DNA from: Phycisphaerae bacterium
GTDB taxonomy: Bacteria > Planctomycetota > Phycisphaerae > Sedimentisphaerales > Anaerohalosphaeraceae
Assembly (NCBI GenBank): GCA_018052735.1
Contig: JAGPMT010000008.1
Span: 26,705 to 90,704, forward strand
Reading direction: 5' to 3'
DNA length: 64,000 nt
Of this stretch, positions 38,658 to 47,423 are shown one piece after another; the first letter of the stretch is position 1, and each line of letters begins with the position of its first letter. Below the pieces are notes generated by a model. It saw only the letters and a program-made list of their open reading frames with translations, had not been told where the DNA came from and ran no database searches. The position numbers and the translations under genes are program-made.

Positions 38658-39269
38658 ATGCTTCCTGCGGTAGTTATGTCCCCTGCAAGCGGCAGTCAGC
38701 ATAGGGAGTCCATTTCCCAAGATATACCCGGTCTGGGACAGGTGCTTTTTGTGCCGTCTAAACGGGCCAAACGGATGAGCATTTCAATACGTCCGGGCTG
38801 CCCTGTACGGATCGCTTATCCGCGGTGCACGACCTTAATGCAGGCTGTTGCTTTTCTGGAAAAGCATCGGGATTGGGCTCAAAAGCATGTTGCCCGTGTA
38901 AAACAGATGGAACGGATGCACCGCCGGCAGGCGGGAATGCCGGCTTTCTGCGGCGATGAAGCCGGCGCCGCCCAATGGCTTTGCAGACGTCTTCAAATGC
39001 TGGCAGACAGATATGGTTTCAAGTTCAGCCGAGTTTCAATCCGCCGCCAGAAGACGCGATGGGGAAGCTGTTCCGCAAAGAACAGCATCAGTCTTAATAT
39101 TCGGCTGGCACATTTGACGCCCCAACTTTGCGATTATGTTTTGCTTCACGAACTGGTGCATACCAAAGTTAAAAATCATTCGAAACAGTTTTGGCGTTGC
39201 CTTGACGTCTGCTGCGCCGGTCAGGCCAGACAGCTTGATAAACAGTTAAAACAATACCTTTACCGCTGA
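38658..39269 (+). CDS. YgjP-like zinc metallopeptidase (DUF45/M48-type)
   Basis: 203 aa, cytoplasmic. The C-terminal half carries the family signature RRQKTRWGSCSAKNSISLNIRL and the zinc motif LLHELVHTKVKNHSKQFW, with HELVH as HExxH (about residue 164) and a further His in NHS. Homologues are the YgjP proteins; substrates are poorly known. The gene is 12 nt past the propeller gene on the same strand, so it may be co-transcribed. Confidence 0.88.
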   Translation: MLPAVVMSPASGSQHRESISQDIPGLGQVLFVPSKRAKRMSISIRPGCPVRIAYPRCTTLMQAVAFLEKHRDWAQKHVARVKQMERMHRRQAGMPAFCGDEAGAAQWLCRRLQMLADRYGFKFSRVSIRRQKTRWGSCSAKNSISLNIRLAHLTPQLCDYVLLHELVHTKVKNHSKQFWRCLDVCCAGQARQLDKQLKQYLYR

Positions 39270-39330
39270 GAAGTATTATTGCAGGGCAGCGGATAATGAA
39301 TGCAATGCAGAACTTGGCAGGAAAAAGACG

Positions 39331-40002
39331 ATGAACAGCTTGCAGCTTCCTCGCGGTGTGGTGCTGGATATGGATGGCGTCCTGACAGATTCCGAGCCGT
39401 TTATCTGCCGGGCCGCCTGTCTGATGTTTGCAGAGCATGGACTGTCTGTTGAACCGGACGATTTTCTGCCGTTCGTCGGAACGGGTGAAAACCGCTATCT
39501 TGGAGGTGTGGCCGAAAAATATAATTTTCCCATTGATATCGAACAGGCCAAAAAACGCACCTATGATATCTATCTGGAGATTATCAAAGGAAATCTCAAG
39601 CCGCTGCCGGGTGTACAGACATTTCTGCGCCGCTGCCGCTCGATGGGCAAGAAACTGGCTATAGCTTCCAGCGCAGACCGGCGGAAGGTGCGCGGCAATT
39701 TAATTGAAATCGGCCTTCCGGAAGAGTGGTTTGATGCCGTGGTTGTTGGAGAAGATGTTTCCCGCAAAAAACCCGATCCAATGATTTTTCAGACGGCTAT
39801 CGAGCGTTTAGGATTGAATCCTTCTGAATGTCTTGTCGTGGAAGATGCAGTTAGCGGCGTAGAAGCGGCTAAGCGTGCCGGCGCCCGCTGTCTGGCTCTG
39901 ACGACATCGTTTCCGGCAGAGAAACTCCGTGCCGCTGACTGGATTGCTGCTGATTTGGCAAATGTATGGCCCCATATATTGTCTTGGCCGGATGGACTAT
40001 GA
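39331..40002 (+). CDS. HAD-family phosphatase, beta-phosphoglucomutase-like
   Basis: 223 aa HAD hydrolase of subclass I. Motif I is VVLDMDGVLTDSE (nucleophile Asp13, general acid Asp15); motif II Ser lies in LAIASSADRR; motif III Lys and IV Asp lie in VSRKKPDPMIFQTAIERLG and CLVVEDAVSGVEAAKRAG. A four-helix cap sits between. It resembles beta-phosphoglucomutase and sugar-phosphatase subfamilies; the substrate cannot be fixed. AGGAA lies upstream of the ATG. Confidence 0.9.
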   Translation: MNSLQLPRGVVLDMDGVLTDSEPFICRAACLMFAEHGLSVEPDDFLPFVGTGENRYLGGVAEKYNFPIDIEQAKKRTYDIYLEIIKGNLKPLPGVQTFLRRCRSMGKKLAIASSADRRKVRGNLIEIGLPEEWFDAVVVGEDVSRKKPDPMIFQTAIERLGLNPSECLVVEDAVSGVEAAKRAGARCLALTTSFPAEKLRAADWIAADLANVWPHILSWPDGL

Positions 40003-40101
40003 TGCAATTGGTGTCAAACGACTTACGGGCTTCAATATGTTTGCGATTTGAACTGGCCTTGTCAACCTAGCCGGCTTACCGCCTGCAGGTCCTGAGATCC
40101 C

Positions 40102-41073
40102 TTATTCTTTGCTCCAAATGCGCGTATTGAGATTCAGATCATCAACGATGCCGACAGCCAGCATCAAATCCCTGTAATAGTCCTCTATCCGGTCGATACT
40201 GTCCGGCGTGCTGAAATAGGGCGGCTCGAACAGGTCCCGCGCCAGCGGAACAGCCGCATACATCGTCGAACCGACAAAAGACAGCGAAATCTTCACCCCC
40301 GCCTTTTTCTGAAAATCGAGGATACGCTGCATCAAGCTGGTCGAGAGAATATACCGTGACTCAATCTGGTCATCTCCATACACGGCAAACTCCCGTTCAA
40401 ACTCCGGGTCTTCCAGTTTTACCAAGTCGGCTCGTGCAATATTCCATGACTGCAGCATCCTGCCAAGTCCTCCGAACAGTTTTTCAGCCGTATCCGGCAG
40501 AACAATCGTACGTCCGCGGAAATGCTTGTTGAAATCGGCTGCAAAAAAAAGTCCCTTGAAAATCGTATGCCAGTGGGTTTGTGTATGTCCCTTGCTGGTG
40601 CGGGTTGTCGTTTTGTATTCGGCGTGGACTTCCGAAAAGGCCATTTGAGTTTTGCCGACGATGCCTGTTACAAGGTCTTCTCCGCCGTAGCGGTCAATAT
40701 GCTGGTGAAACAGTCCGGCCGCTTCAAAAGTCTGCTGATCGATGAAGCCTTCGGGCTGATAGTCAAGTCCCGGCTCAATAAACCGCACAAGGCCGCCGAT
40801 AATTTTCTGCTTAAATGCCTGTTTGTATTTTCTGCCGGCGACAGCAAAAAAAATTCCGCCTCCTATCAGCCCGCCAATCAAAAATAGAACCAGCACAATC
40901 GGTTCTGCGCCCTGCCAAACAGCAATTCCCCCGATAACCAGTCCTGTCGCCGCAAGGATGCCGGCAGCCAGCATTGACTTCTGCACAAGCTGCCTGCGCT
41001 GCTGCTGGAGCTGCTGCATGTCCGAACGGAGCCGGCTGTCATAAAACGCTTTCAGTTCATCCGCCGTCTTCAT
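40102..41073 (-). CDS. DUF3137 membrane protein
   Basis: 323 aa. A basic, Gln-rich cytoplasmic N-terminus with coiled-coil character (~1-32) is followed by two membrane helices (~33-78, MLAAGILAATGLVIGGIAV and VLVLFLIGGLIGGGIFF). The rest is the DUF3137 soluble domain (FIDQQTFEAAGLF, RYGGEDLVTGIVGKTQM, FKGLFFAADFNKHFRG). The family's biochemical function is unknown, but it commonly pairs with LemA, whose stop overlaps this start by 4 nt here. Confidence 0.88.
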   Translation of the reverse strand: MKTADELKAFYDSRLRSDMQQLQQQRRQLVQKSMLAAGILAATGLVIGGIAVWQGAEPIVLVLFLIGGLIGGGIFFAVAGRKYKQAFKQKIIGGLVRFIEPGLDYQPEGFIDQQTFEAAGLFHQHIDRYGGEDLVTGIVGKTQMAFSEVHAEYKTTTRTSKGHTQTHWHTIFKGLFFAADFNKHFRGRTIVLPDTAEKLFGGLGRMLQSWNIARADLVKLEDPEFEREFAVYGDDQIESRYILSTSLMQRILDFQKKAGVKISLSFVGSTMYAAVPLARDLFEPPYFSTPDSIDRIEDYYRDLMLAVGIVDDLNLNTRIWSKE

Positions 41074-41645
41074 GCCTTGTGTCCGCCCAGAATGGCTCCT
41101 GCCGAGGGGACCTGCCGCTGGTCTTGGTCGATTTGAAACAGCGGCTTTTCGGTAAACCCGAACAGACCGGCAAGGAGATTAGTCGGAAACATCTGTACGG
41201 CGTTGTTGTAATCTGTAACCGATGCATTATACGCTCGCCGGGCTGCTGAAATTTGCTCTTCCAGCTCATTGAGCGTACGCTGCAGATGCAGAAAGTTCTC
41301 GCCGGCTTTCAGCTGGGGATAATTTTCTGCAACTGCCCGAACGACACTCACCATCCGCGTGAACGCATTTTCAAGCTCCACTTTTTCCTCATCATTCAGC
41401 AGGCCGGCCTGTGCCTTGGAGCGGGCATTGGCAACGCTTTCGAACAATGCACGCTCGTGGTCGGCATATCCCTTGACCGTTGCGGCCAGATTCGGAATCA
41501 GATCCCACCGTTTCTTCAGCAGGGCATCCATTGTGCCTAAAATATTGTGGACCTGATTGCGCCTGCCGACAAGCATGTTATACATCAATACCGGTATCAG
41601 CAGGATAATCCCGCCGGCGATGACAACAATAATAATGCCAGACAT
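41070..41645 (-). CDS. lemA: LemA family protein
   Basis: 191 aa from the ATG at 41645, with AAGGAG 6 nt upstream. One N-terminal membrane helix (SGIIIVVIAGGIILLIPVLMY) is followed by the LemA helical domain: RNQVHNILGTMDALLKKRWDLIPNL, the family hallmark, then AENYPQLKAGENFLHLQRTLNELEEQISAARRAYN. LemA proteins are membrane-anchored with the helical bundle on one face; their role is not well defined. It overlaps the DUF3137 gene (ATGA), which fits a two-gene operon. Confidence 0.94.
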   Translation of the reverse strand: MSGIIIVVIAGGIILLIPVLMYNMLVGRRNQVHNILGTMDALLKKRWDLIPNLAATVKGYADHERALFESVANARSKAQAGLLNDEEKVELENAFTRMVSVVRAVAENYPQLKAGENFLHLQRTLNELEEQISAARRAYNASVTDYNNAVQMFPTNLLAGLFGFTEKPLFQIDQDQRQVPSAGAILGGHKA

Positions 41646-42039
41646 CGCTAACTCCTTAAATAACAAAAAATCAGGTAATTTCAGGCCAAAAAATACACCA
41701 TTTCTCCATCTGCGTCAATGAAAATGCCGGCTCGGCAGCCAGCCTATTCGGTGTATTAAACGCCGATGGTTTCCGACTGTTTCCTGAAAATCCGTTCAAG
41801 GGGCGATAATACAGACCATAAGACCGCTGTCTTTCAGGAGGCTGCAAAAAATAAATCCCCAAGGCAGAACTATCTGCCGTTTTGAGCCCGAATTATTTAT
41901 TAAATTTTATTGAGCAGGTTAAATACCTTTATTTTTCATCCGATATACGGTAGGCAGGCCCCGTAAGGAGGCATAACGGCACATCCGGCCGGATTTACCG
42001 GCTGGGCGACAAGGGATAGTTACACCGACGCACAGAGGT
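41646..42039. other. Divergent intergenic region, lemA / diguanylate cyclase
   Basis: 394 nt between the divergent lemA and diguanylate cyclase genes. A 63-codon - strand frame (41671-41862) has no ribosome-binding site or recognised motif. A CCGG-rich inverted repeat (GGCCGGATTTACCGGCTGG) lies at about 41990-42010, in the leader of the cyclase gene. No clear promoter pair was found. Confidence 0.4.
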
Positions 42040-43122
42040 ATGAGTACTGAGGAAAAACCGAAATTAAACCGCAATGGCAGCGGCTGCTGCCGGCAGAATT
42101 GCCAGCTGGAGGCGATTACCCCGCTGGCAAAGAAAATAAACTGTCTGGATGTCAAGCGTATTGCTGACATATGCATTCAGGAGATTCCCAAACTTATCGG
42201 AGCCAAACTGGCATCTCTCTATCTTCTGGATGAAAACAGCGATATCCTTCATCTGGAGAAAAACAATCATCCTTTTCTGATTAATAACATTGTATCGCTC
42301 AACCAGAATCCGCCGTCTCCGATGGTTGCCGCCGTCCGCAGCAAGGAACTGCTGATTATCGATAATGTCGACTCCCACAAAACACCCCACATTCACAATA
42401 CACAGCGCATCTTTGCCAAAAATTACCAGACGAAAAGCTGCATTATTGCGCCGCTGATCTGCCACGGTCGGGTGGTCGGCGTGCTCAATCTCAGCGACAA
42501 AGACGACAAAGGCCCCTTCACCGAAGATGATATCGCCGTTGTGGAACTGTTCCGCCAGCTCATTGGCGCCTCGATCGGCAATATCAGCTTGTTCGAAAAA
42601 ACCCAGCGGCAGGCCAAAACCGATGGCCTGACGGGAATGCTCAATCACAGAATGTTCTATGAAATGCTTGAAATCGAACTTCGCCGAGCCCAGCGGTACG
42701 GCGGAAAGCTTTCGATTATTATGATCGATATCGACAATCTCAAGCCGATTAATGACAATTACGGCCACCGGGCCGGCGATATGGCTATCAAGCAGATTGC
42801 CCGCCGCATCAGCGCCTGCATCCGTCAGATTGATATCGCCGCCCGCTACGGCGGAGATGAATTTGCCGTAATTCTGCCCAATACAGCCCTGTCCGATGCA
42901 GCGGTAGTGGCCGAGCGTATGGTCGCTGTTACCACAGGAACACCAATGCTCTGGGAACAGCACCGCATCCCCCTGTCCATCAGCGTCGGAGTGGGGCAGT
43001 ATGACGGCGAAAACTGCGCCGGTGATGTAACCAAGACGACCGATCAGGCCCTTTATGCCGCCAAACAGGCCGGCAAGGGCCGTGTCTCTGTCTTCGAGCC
43101 CAGCAAAACTGCCGCCCGCTGA
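42040..43122 (+). CDS. GAF-GGDEF diguanylate cyclase
   Basis: 360 aa without a signal peptide or membrane helix. Residues ~35-185 are a GAF sensor domain (IPKLIGAKLASLYLLDEN, SCIIAPLICHGRVVGVLNLSD). Residues ~190-355 are a GGDEF domain that makes cyclic di-GMP from two GTP (KTDGLTGMLNHRMFYEMLE, ARYGGDEFAVILP at 271-275). RQID at 262-265, five residues before GGDEF, matches the RxxD inhibitory site, so product feedback is expected. The GAF ligand is unknown. No EAL or PilZ gene lies nearby. Confidence 0.94.
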   Translation: MSTEEKPKLNRNGSGCCRQNCQLEAITPLAKKINCLDVKRIADICIQEIPKLIGAKLASLYLLDENSDILHLEKNNHPFLINNIVSLNQNPPSPMVAAVRSKELLIIDNVDSHKTPHIHNTQRIFAKNYQTKSCIIAPLICHGRVVGVLNLSDKDDKGPFTEDDIAVVELFRQLIGASIGNISLFEKTQRQAKTDGLTGMLNHRMFYEMLEIELRRAQRYGGKLSIIMIDIDNLKPINDNYGHRAGDMAIKQIARRISACIRQIDIAARYGGDEFAVILPNTALSDAAVVAERMVAVTTGTPMLWEQHRIPLSISVGVGQYDGENCAGDVTKTTDQALYAAKQAGKGRVSVFEPSKTAAR

Positions 43123-43163
43123 TTGCCTCGTTTTTTGTCAAAACCCGCCTTCGCTAAACTTTG

Positions 43164-43652
43164 CTATTGCCTTGCGTTTTCCTGCCTTCGCCGCTGAAAA
43201 AACGCCTGAAGCTGCTTTTGGCATTCTTCCTGCAGGATGCCGCTGGTTACCTCCAGCCGGTGGTTAAGCCGCGGGTCCTGCACAATATTGTACAGCGACT
43301 TGACAGCGCCCGTCTTAGGGTCATCCGTGCCGTAAACCAACCGGTCCAGCCGTCCTAAAACAAGCGCTCCGGCACACATCGGACAAGGCTCCAGCGTCAC
43401 GTAAATCGTGCAGCCCGTCAGCCGCCAGCTGCCGATGTAGTCTGCCGCCTGCGTCAGGGCGATAATTTCTGCATGCGCCGTCGGGTCGCTCAGCAACTCC
43501 CGCTGGTTGTATCCTTTGGCAATTACCCGGTTTTGGTACACAATCACGCATCCGATCGGCACATCGCCGTTCTCTTCGGCGATATAGGCCTGATCAATGG
43601 CCATCCGCATATATCGCTGGTCGCTTTGTAGGTCTATGCTTGGTTCTGTCAT
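43164..43652 (-). CDS. tadA: tRNA-specific adenosine deaminase
   Basis: 162 aa; the start is the ATG ending at 43652 with AGGA upstream, rather than the frame to 43703. TadA deaminates A34 of tRNA-Arg(ACG) to inosine. The zinc-dependent deaminase motifs are complete: PTAHAEIIAL (zinc His and catalytic Glu) and LEPCPMCAGALVLGRL (zinc Cys pair). DDPKTGAVKSLYNI is also typical. It stands alone, convergent with the cyclase gene. Confidence 0.95.
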   Translation of the reverse strand: MTEPSIDLQSDQRYMRMAIDQAYIAEENGDVPIGCVIVYQNRVIAKGYNQRELLSDPTAHAEIIALTQAADYIGSWRLTGCTIYVTLEPCPMCAGALVLGRLDRLVYGTDDPKTGAVKSLYNIVQDPRLNHRLEVTSGILQEECQKQLQAFFQRRRQENARQ

Positions 43653-43835
43653 TATAATATCCTGTATTCCATTATCTTCTGCTTTGCGGTAAGACGTCAT
43701 CAAAATATAACTGCACCGCCCGCCGCAGTACAGATGAAAAACACTGGGTATTTATCATTTGTACCTACTGTGCACAATATTCAGAATCAGCCGCATCGAC
43801 AATCTGTATTGTCCGATAAAAATCAAGAAAAACAC

Positions 43836-43863
43836 TTGAAATTGGACAACATTTCCGTATAAT
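43836..43863 (+). promoter_or_regulatory. Candidate promoter of the structured leader
   Basis: TTGAAA (43836-43841), 16 nt, TATAAT (43858-43863), with an expected start near 43870. It points to the secreted protein gene at 44226. Confidence 0.5.
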
Positions 43864-43869
43864 GCTATC

Positions 43870-44225
43870 CTGAATTGAAGGAAGGAATGAGGAATAATGA
43901 AGCCAACATCTGGGATTAAGAGGGTAAAGCCAGCCGCAGCAGGACGATACAGCCGCAAAGCTGGGGTTTTTTCTCGATTGGTTTTTCTGTCAGGTCAAAC
44001 AACGCTTCTTTTACTCAGCAAGGGGGAGACTTTGTACAGCAAGCCATTTTCAGACAATAGGTTAAATCTGTATTGGGACGCCGGTTTTCTCACTCCGACA
44101 ATCCCGCTGCCAAGCGGATTTAGAGGCTTTTTATGGAGAAAAATATAGGATTTGTCCGATAAAGTCGTTAATGTCCTGATGTCAGGGACATAAAAAACAT
44201 TAATTTTTTTCTTAGGAGGTGTTAT
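43870..44225 (+). promoter_or_regulatory. Long structured 5' leader, possible attenuator or riboswitch
   Basis: About 355 nt between the promoter and the ATG at 44226. Near 43917-43970 are GGGTAAAGCCAGC and a repeated AGCCGCA, then CGCAAAGCTGGGG and six T. CCAGC and GCTGG can pair there, giving a terminator-like hairpin. Just before the gene, ATGTCC (about 44170) pairs with GGACAT, with outer TTAATG/CATTAA, followed by seven T and then AGGAGGT. This resembles a termination switch ending at the ribosome-binding site. An 83-codon frame (43897-44148) is not convincingly coding. Ligand or trigger unknown. Confidence 0.4.
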
Positions 44226-45392
44226 ATGTTAAGTAAAAAGGTAGTTTGGGGTAATGGATTTTTATGTCTGGCCGCGGTTCTGTGTCTGTCGCCTTTTGCA
44301 GCAGCTCTGGATGTGTGCGGACAAGGGTTTGTGTTTATTGATGGTTCTGAAGATCCGGTTGTGGACATCAATTGTGAAACGGGCTACACATTTGTGTATA
44401 ATGGTGCGACGGTGAATCTTAGAGAAGGTGCCCATATATCTGAAAATTTAGGTGGATCAGGAGGTGGTATTCTGACGTCAGGGGGCAATATTACAATTAA
44501 TATTTATGCCGGTACGATAGATACCATGCTCAATACGACATCAACAGATATTGTAACCATTTACGGTTCATCTTTTGTATTAGGCGGTGACCAGCTTTCT
44601 GCTGGGCAAACTCAGATTGTGGGGCCATTGGGTACAGATGGTAATCCGATGCTGTTGACAGGTGATGGAACAGAAGGGCCTATATCAATTCCCCTTGTCT
44701 TAGAGGAAGGAGCAATAGTTAATCTGAATATATCCCAGACGGCGCCTGATATTTATGTTCAGCCTGCCCAAGGTATTTGGGATTTTGGCAATGTCGAACT
44801 CGGACAAAGCTCAACGGTTGTGGTTGAAATCTATAATCACGGGAATGCTGACCTGATAGTATATGATGTGCAGCTGACAGGGGATGAAGCGTTTACTATT
44901 GATGGTGTGTTTCCAACACAGGATAATCCATTGATTATTGCGCCTAATACATCAAAAGGCGTTGATTTTGAAGTTACCTTCGCCCCCGCCTCGCAGGGCT
45001 ATAAATCTGCCACGGTTACAATCATAAGCAATGATGAAGATGAAGGAATAGTAGAAGTGTCTCTTTATGGGATGGGTATTGCTGCTGAAGTGCCGCCTTT
45101 GGTGCAGATACAAAATATCTTGGCTTATTTTGATGCCAGTGCGGCCGACGGCACACTGCTCGGATATGGACCCGGCAACAGCCCCGACAAACGGCTCAAT
45201 GCCCTGCGTAATATGATCGAAGCAGCCGATGATTTAATTCAGGACGGAGCGTATGACTTGGCTATTATCCAGCTTGAGGCGATTGCCAAGAAAACAGACG
45301 GCATTGCCAAACCGCAGGATTTTGCTGTTGGCGAAGCGGTGCCTGTATTGAACGCAATGATTAATGACTTGATGGCCGCTCTTGCTTCGTGA
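44226..45392 (+). CDS. Secreted choice-of-anchor-D (ASPM/SPD-2/Hydin-like) protein
   Basis: 388 aa with a very strong Shine-Dalgarno (AGGAGGT) and a signal peptide ending near FAAALDV. Residues ~20-170 are beta-rich, with autotransporter-like strand repeats (NGATVNLREGAHI, GGNITINIYAGTIDT). Residues ~175-285 are an Ig-like choice-of-anchor-D domain (PAQGIWDFGNVELGQSSTVVVEIYNHGNADL, NTSKGVDFEVTFAP). The C-terminal ~100 residues are helical (LIQDGAYDLAIIQLEAIAKKTDG). It is likely an extracellular or surface protein; no enzymatic motif is seen. A leader and a strong terminator delimit it as a single-gene transcript. Confidence 0.75.
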   Translation: MLSKKVVWGNGFLCLAAVLCLSPFAAALDVCGQGFVFIDGSEDPVVDINCETGYTFVYNGATVNLREGAHISENLGGSGGGILTSGGNITINIYAGTIDTMLNTTSTDIVTIYGSSFVLGGDQLSAGQTQIVGPLGTDGNPMLLTGDGTEGPISIPLVLEEGAIVNLNISQTAPDIYVQPAQGIWDFGNVELGQSSTVVVEIYNHGNADLIVYDVQLTGDEAFTIDGVFPTQDNPLIIAPNTSKGVDFEVTFAPASQGYKSATVTIISNDEDEGIVEVSLYGMGIAAEVPPLVQIQNILAYFDASAADGTLLGYGPGNSPDKRLNALRNMIEAADDLIQDGAYDLAIIQLEAIAKKTDGIAKPQDFAVGEAVPVLNAMINDLMAALAS

Positions 45393-45418
45393 GGATTTGA
45401 TGAGATAAAGGCAGCAAA

Positions 45419-45446
45419 GGCGAGGATAACTTCCTCGCCTTTTTTT
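45419..45446 (+). terminator. Strong intrinsic terminator
   Basis: GGCGAGG (45419-45425), a 7-nt loop, CCTCGCC (45433-45439) and seven T. It ends the secreted protein gene, and the T-run touches the 3' end of the opposite-strand tRNA-Glu. The 7-bp stem is the same as the base stem of the RNA candidate at 25107-25161. Confidence 0.9.
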
Positions 45447-45447
45447 A

Positions 45448-45520
45448 TACCCCCAAGGGGACTCGAACCCCTGTTACCGGGATGAGAACCCGGCGTCCTG
45501 GGCCGCTAGACGATGGGGGC
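45448..45520 (-). tRNA. tRNA-Glu (CTC)
   Basis: 73 nt cloverleaf on the - strand: acceptor GCCCCCA paired with TGGGGGT (one G-U), anticodon stem CCGGG/CCCGG with loop TTCTCAT giving CTC, and T stem AGGGG/CCCCT with TTCGAGT loop. CCA is not encoded. It lies 47 nt downstream of the tRNA-Met gene on the same strand. Confidence 0.92.
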
Positions 45521-45567
45521 GGCTGAGCTGACATTATCCCCCTCATGTAAATTATTTTCGGCTAAAA

Positions 45568-45641
45568 TAGCGGCGGGTGGATTCGAACCACCGACCCTGG
45601 GCTTATGAATCCCATGCTCTAACCAGCTGAGCTACACCGCC
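45568..45641 (-). tRNA. tRNA-Met (CAT)
   Basis: 74 nt cloverleaf: acceptor GGCGGTG paired with CGCCGCT (two G-U), D arm GCTC/GAGC, anticodon loop TTCATAA giving CAT, T stem GGTGG/CCACC with TTCGAAT loop. The top pair of the anticodon stem is an A-G mismatch. An elongator Met tRNA is most likely; an Ile tRNA with modified CAT cannot be excluded. CCA is not encoded. Confidence 0.9.
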
Positions 45642-46020
45642 GTGTAATTGCCTCAGAGGCGAATAACCTAATCAAAAAAACCAACATTAGCAAGAAAATT
45701 CTTCTTTTTCAAGACGGATTTGATGATTTTTCTCAAGATGTCGGACGGTAATCCGATTAAATCTGTCCCATTTCTGCAGAATAGATTCTGTCCCTGCTGC
45801 TTTATGTATGAATGTAAGACCGGCTGTTGGCAGATGGCCGCAGCCGGCAGGACTGGATACCTTAACACAATAGATAAACGGCTGCATTTCCGGCAAACTC
45901 TGTCTGCTTTTGGTAGCCAATAGCGCTCGATCATTTGAGCATTTTCATTTTTTGTTTTCTTCTGGTTATGCCGAAATCATTCTTTCAGGACTGCTCCGAG
46001 GGGCCGGTTTTGCCGACAGG
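45642..46020. other. Intergenic stretch, no supported gene
   Basis: 379 nt between tRNA-Met and the SGNH hydrolase gene. Overlapping short frames exist on both strands (for example 45687-45920 on -, 77 codons), but none has a recognised motif or a good ribosome-binding site. The tRNA promoter should lie just right of 45641; I could not define it. Confidence 0.4.
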
Positions 46021-47235
46021 CTATTGCTTAAACAGCGTCAGGTCAACAGCCTCTGCCATCATCTCGTACCCGCGGTCATTGAGATGTAGATGGTCGCCGC
46101 TGTCAGCTTCCGGCAGCAGCAGTTGGGGATTGGCGGGATTATGCAGGGCCGCATCAAAATCAATTACCGCATCAAAGGCGCCGCTGGTTCGAATCCAGTG
46201 GTTGATTATCTGCCGCTGGGCCTGCAGCTGGGGATTGTCATAAAACGACCTGCCGCAGGGCAGCAGCGTTGCCCCATATACCCGCAGCCCGCGAGCCCGC
46301 GAGCGTTCTATAATTTGCTCGTAGCCGGCGATAATCTGCCGGGCGTCTGCTGTGCCTGTGCCCAAGTCGTTGATGCCTTCCAGCACGATAATCCAGCGTG
46401 CCGCCGGCTGATCAAGCACATCACGATCCAGCCGCTCAAGGGCGGTCGGCCCTATCCCCCCGGCCAGCAGGCAGTTGCCGCCGATGCCCTGATTAAGCAC
46501 ACCGATGCAGGCGGTTGTCGAGTCTGCCTGCAGACGCTGCGCCAGATAATTCGGCCAGCGGCGGTTGGCACCTTCTGTCGAGCCTTTGCCGTCGGTGAGT
46601 GAATCGCCCAGACACACCACCGCCCCGCAGGAGCTCGGCGCCAGTACATCCAGCCCGCACAGCCAGTACCAGCATTTGCTGGCTGTATTCTGCGGCAAGG
46701 AGGCGGCATCTGCCGCATTGCCGGCCTGTATGAACGCCGCCTCGCCTCTGGCGCTGCGATGGCCGGTGGTCTTGGCAGGAGCTTTGGAGATATAAAGCGA
46801 TACCGCTAAATCGGAATTGGGCTTCAGGTGAAATGCGGCCACATCGGATGCAATGACAGCTCCGGCAGGCACTGCAATTGACGGCTTGCCGCCGAATGTC
46901 AGCGGGGTAAGAGTATCAGCCGCAATAACACCGGCGCCGGCAGACTCGGCAATAAAGGCCCGCTCAATATGCAGTGTGTCCGATGCATCGGCAAAGCTGT
47001 TGGAAAAGCGAACCCGCAGATGCCTGCCGCCGGCAGAGACCCGTATAACCTGACGGATTGTTGTGTTGTCCAGCGTTTGATAATCCGGGGGCATCAGTTC
47101 GGCCTCTACCGGCTGTGCCGAGGCCGCCCACGTTCCCAGCCAATGCCAGCTGTTTTGGATGAACTGTCTGGAACATCCCGATCCGCCTGCACAGATAACC
47201 AAAACGAGTAGAATGGTCCCAATCTGTTTTTTCAT
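46021..47235 (-). CDS. SGNH/GDSL hydrolase lipoprotein
   Basis: 404 aa from the ATG at 47235, with AAGGA just upstream. A lipoprotein signal ends at GGSGC (about residue 21). Residues ~40-170 form a beta-sandwich; ~195-404 are the SGNH esterase domain. Block I is VVCLGDSLTDGKGST (nucleophile Ser), block II NQGIGGN, block III LEGINDLG and block V DHLHLNDRGY (Asp-x-x-His). Members remove acyl groups from polysaccharides or lipids; the substrate here is unknown. It is divergent from the lipoprotein gene at 47424. Confidence 0.9.
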   Translation of the reverse strand: MKKQIGTILLVLVICAGGSGCSRQFIQNSWHWLGTWAASAQPVEAELMPPDYQTLDNTTIRQVIRVSAGGRHLRVRFSNSFADASDTLHIERAFIAESAGAGVIAADTLTPLTFGGKPSIAVPAGAVIASDVAAFHLKPNSDLAVSLYISKAPAKTTGHRSARGEAAFIQAGNAADAASLPQNTASKCWYWLCGLDVLAPSSCGAVVCLGDSLTDGKGSTEGANRRWPNYLAQRLQADSTTACIGVLNQGIGGNCLLAGGIGPTALERLDRDVLDQPAARWIIVLEGINDLGTGTADARQIIAGYEQIIERSRARGLRVYGATLLPCGRSFYDNPQLQAQRQIINHWIRTSGAFDAVIDFDAALHNPANPQLLLPEADSGDHLHLNDRGYEMMAEAVDLTLFKQ

Positions 47236-47423
47236 AAAATCCTTACATTCTGCAATATTAATTCTGCCGAATTGTTCGACTGCAACCATTATTATAAAAA
47301 TAAACGGCATTTTGAAAAGAACAATCAGCAGCTTAAAAAAGAGGTGGATTTTGCATGCCGGATGTGTCATACTATGCGGGGTTGACGATAACGTGCGTTG
47401 GGAGTTCGCTGTTGAAAGACAGA

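Noticed and set aside
42064..42963. 299-codon open frame on the - strand inside the diguanylate cyclase gene
   Set aside because: It lies wholly antisense to a gene with intact GAF and GGDEF motifs and has no recognisable domain.
43870..43990. Cyclic-di-GMP-I riboswitch by the CGCAAAGCT and GGGTAAA pieces
   Set aside because: The stem between the two core pieces does not form and no tetraloop receptor follows, so it is kept only as an unassigned structured leader.
43897..44148. 83-codon frame in the leader of the 44226 gene
   Set aside because: A GGAA-rich stretch precedes it, but it spans the hairpins of the leader and resembles no protein; may still be a leader peptide.
45668..45934. Overlapping 60-90-codon frames on both strands next to tRNA-Met
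   Set aside because: Competing frames of similar length and no recognised motif or good start signal.
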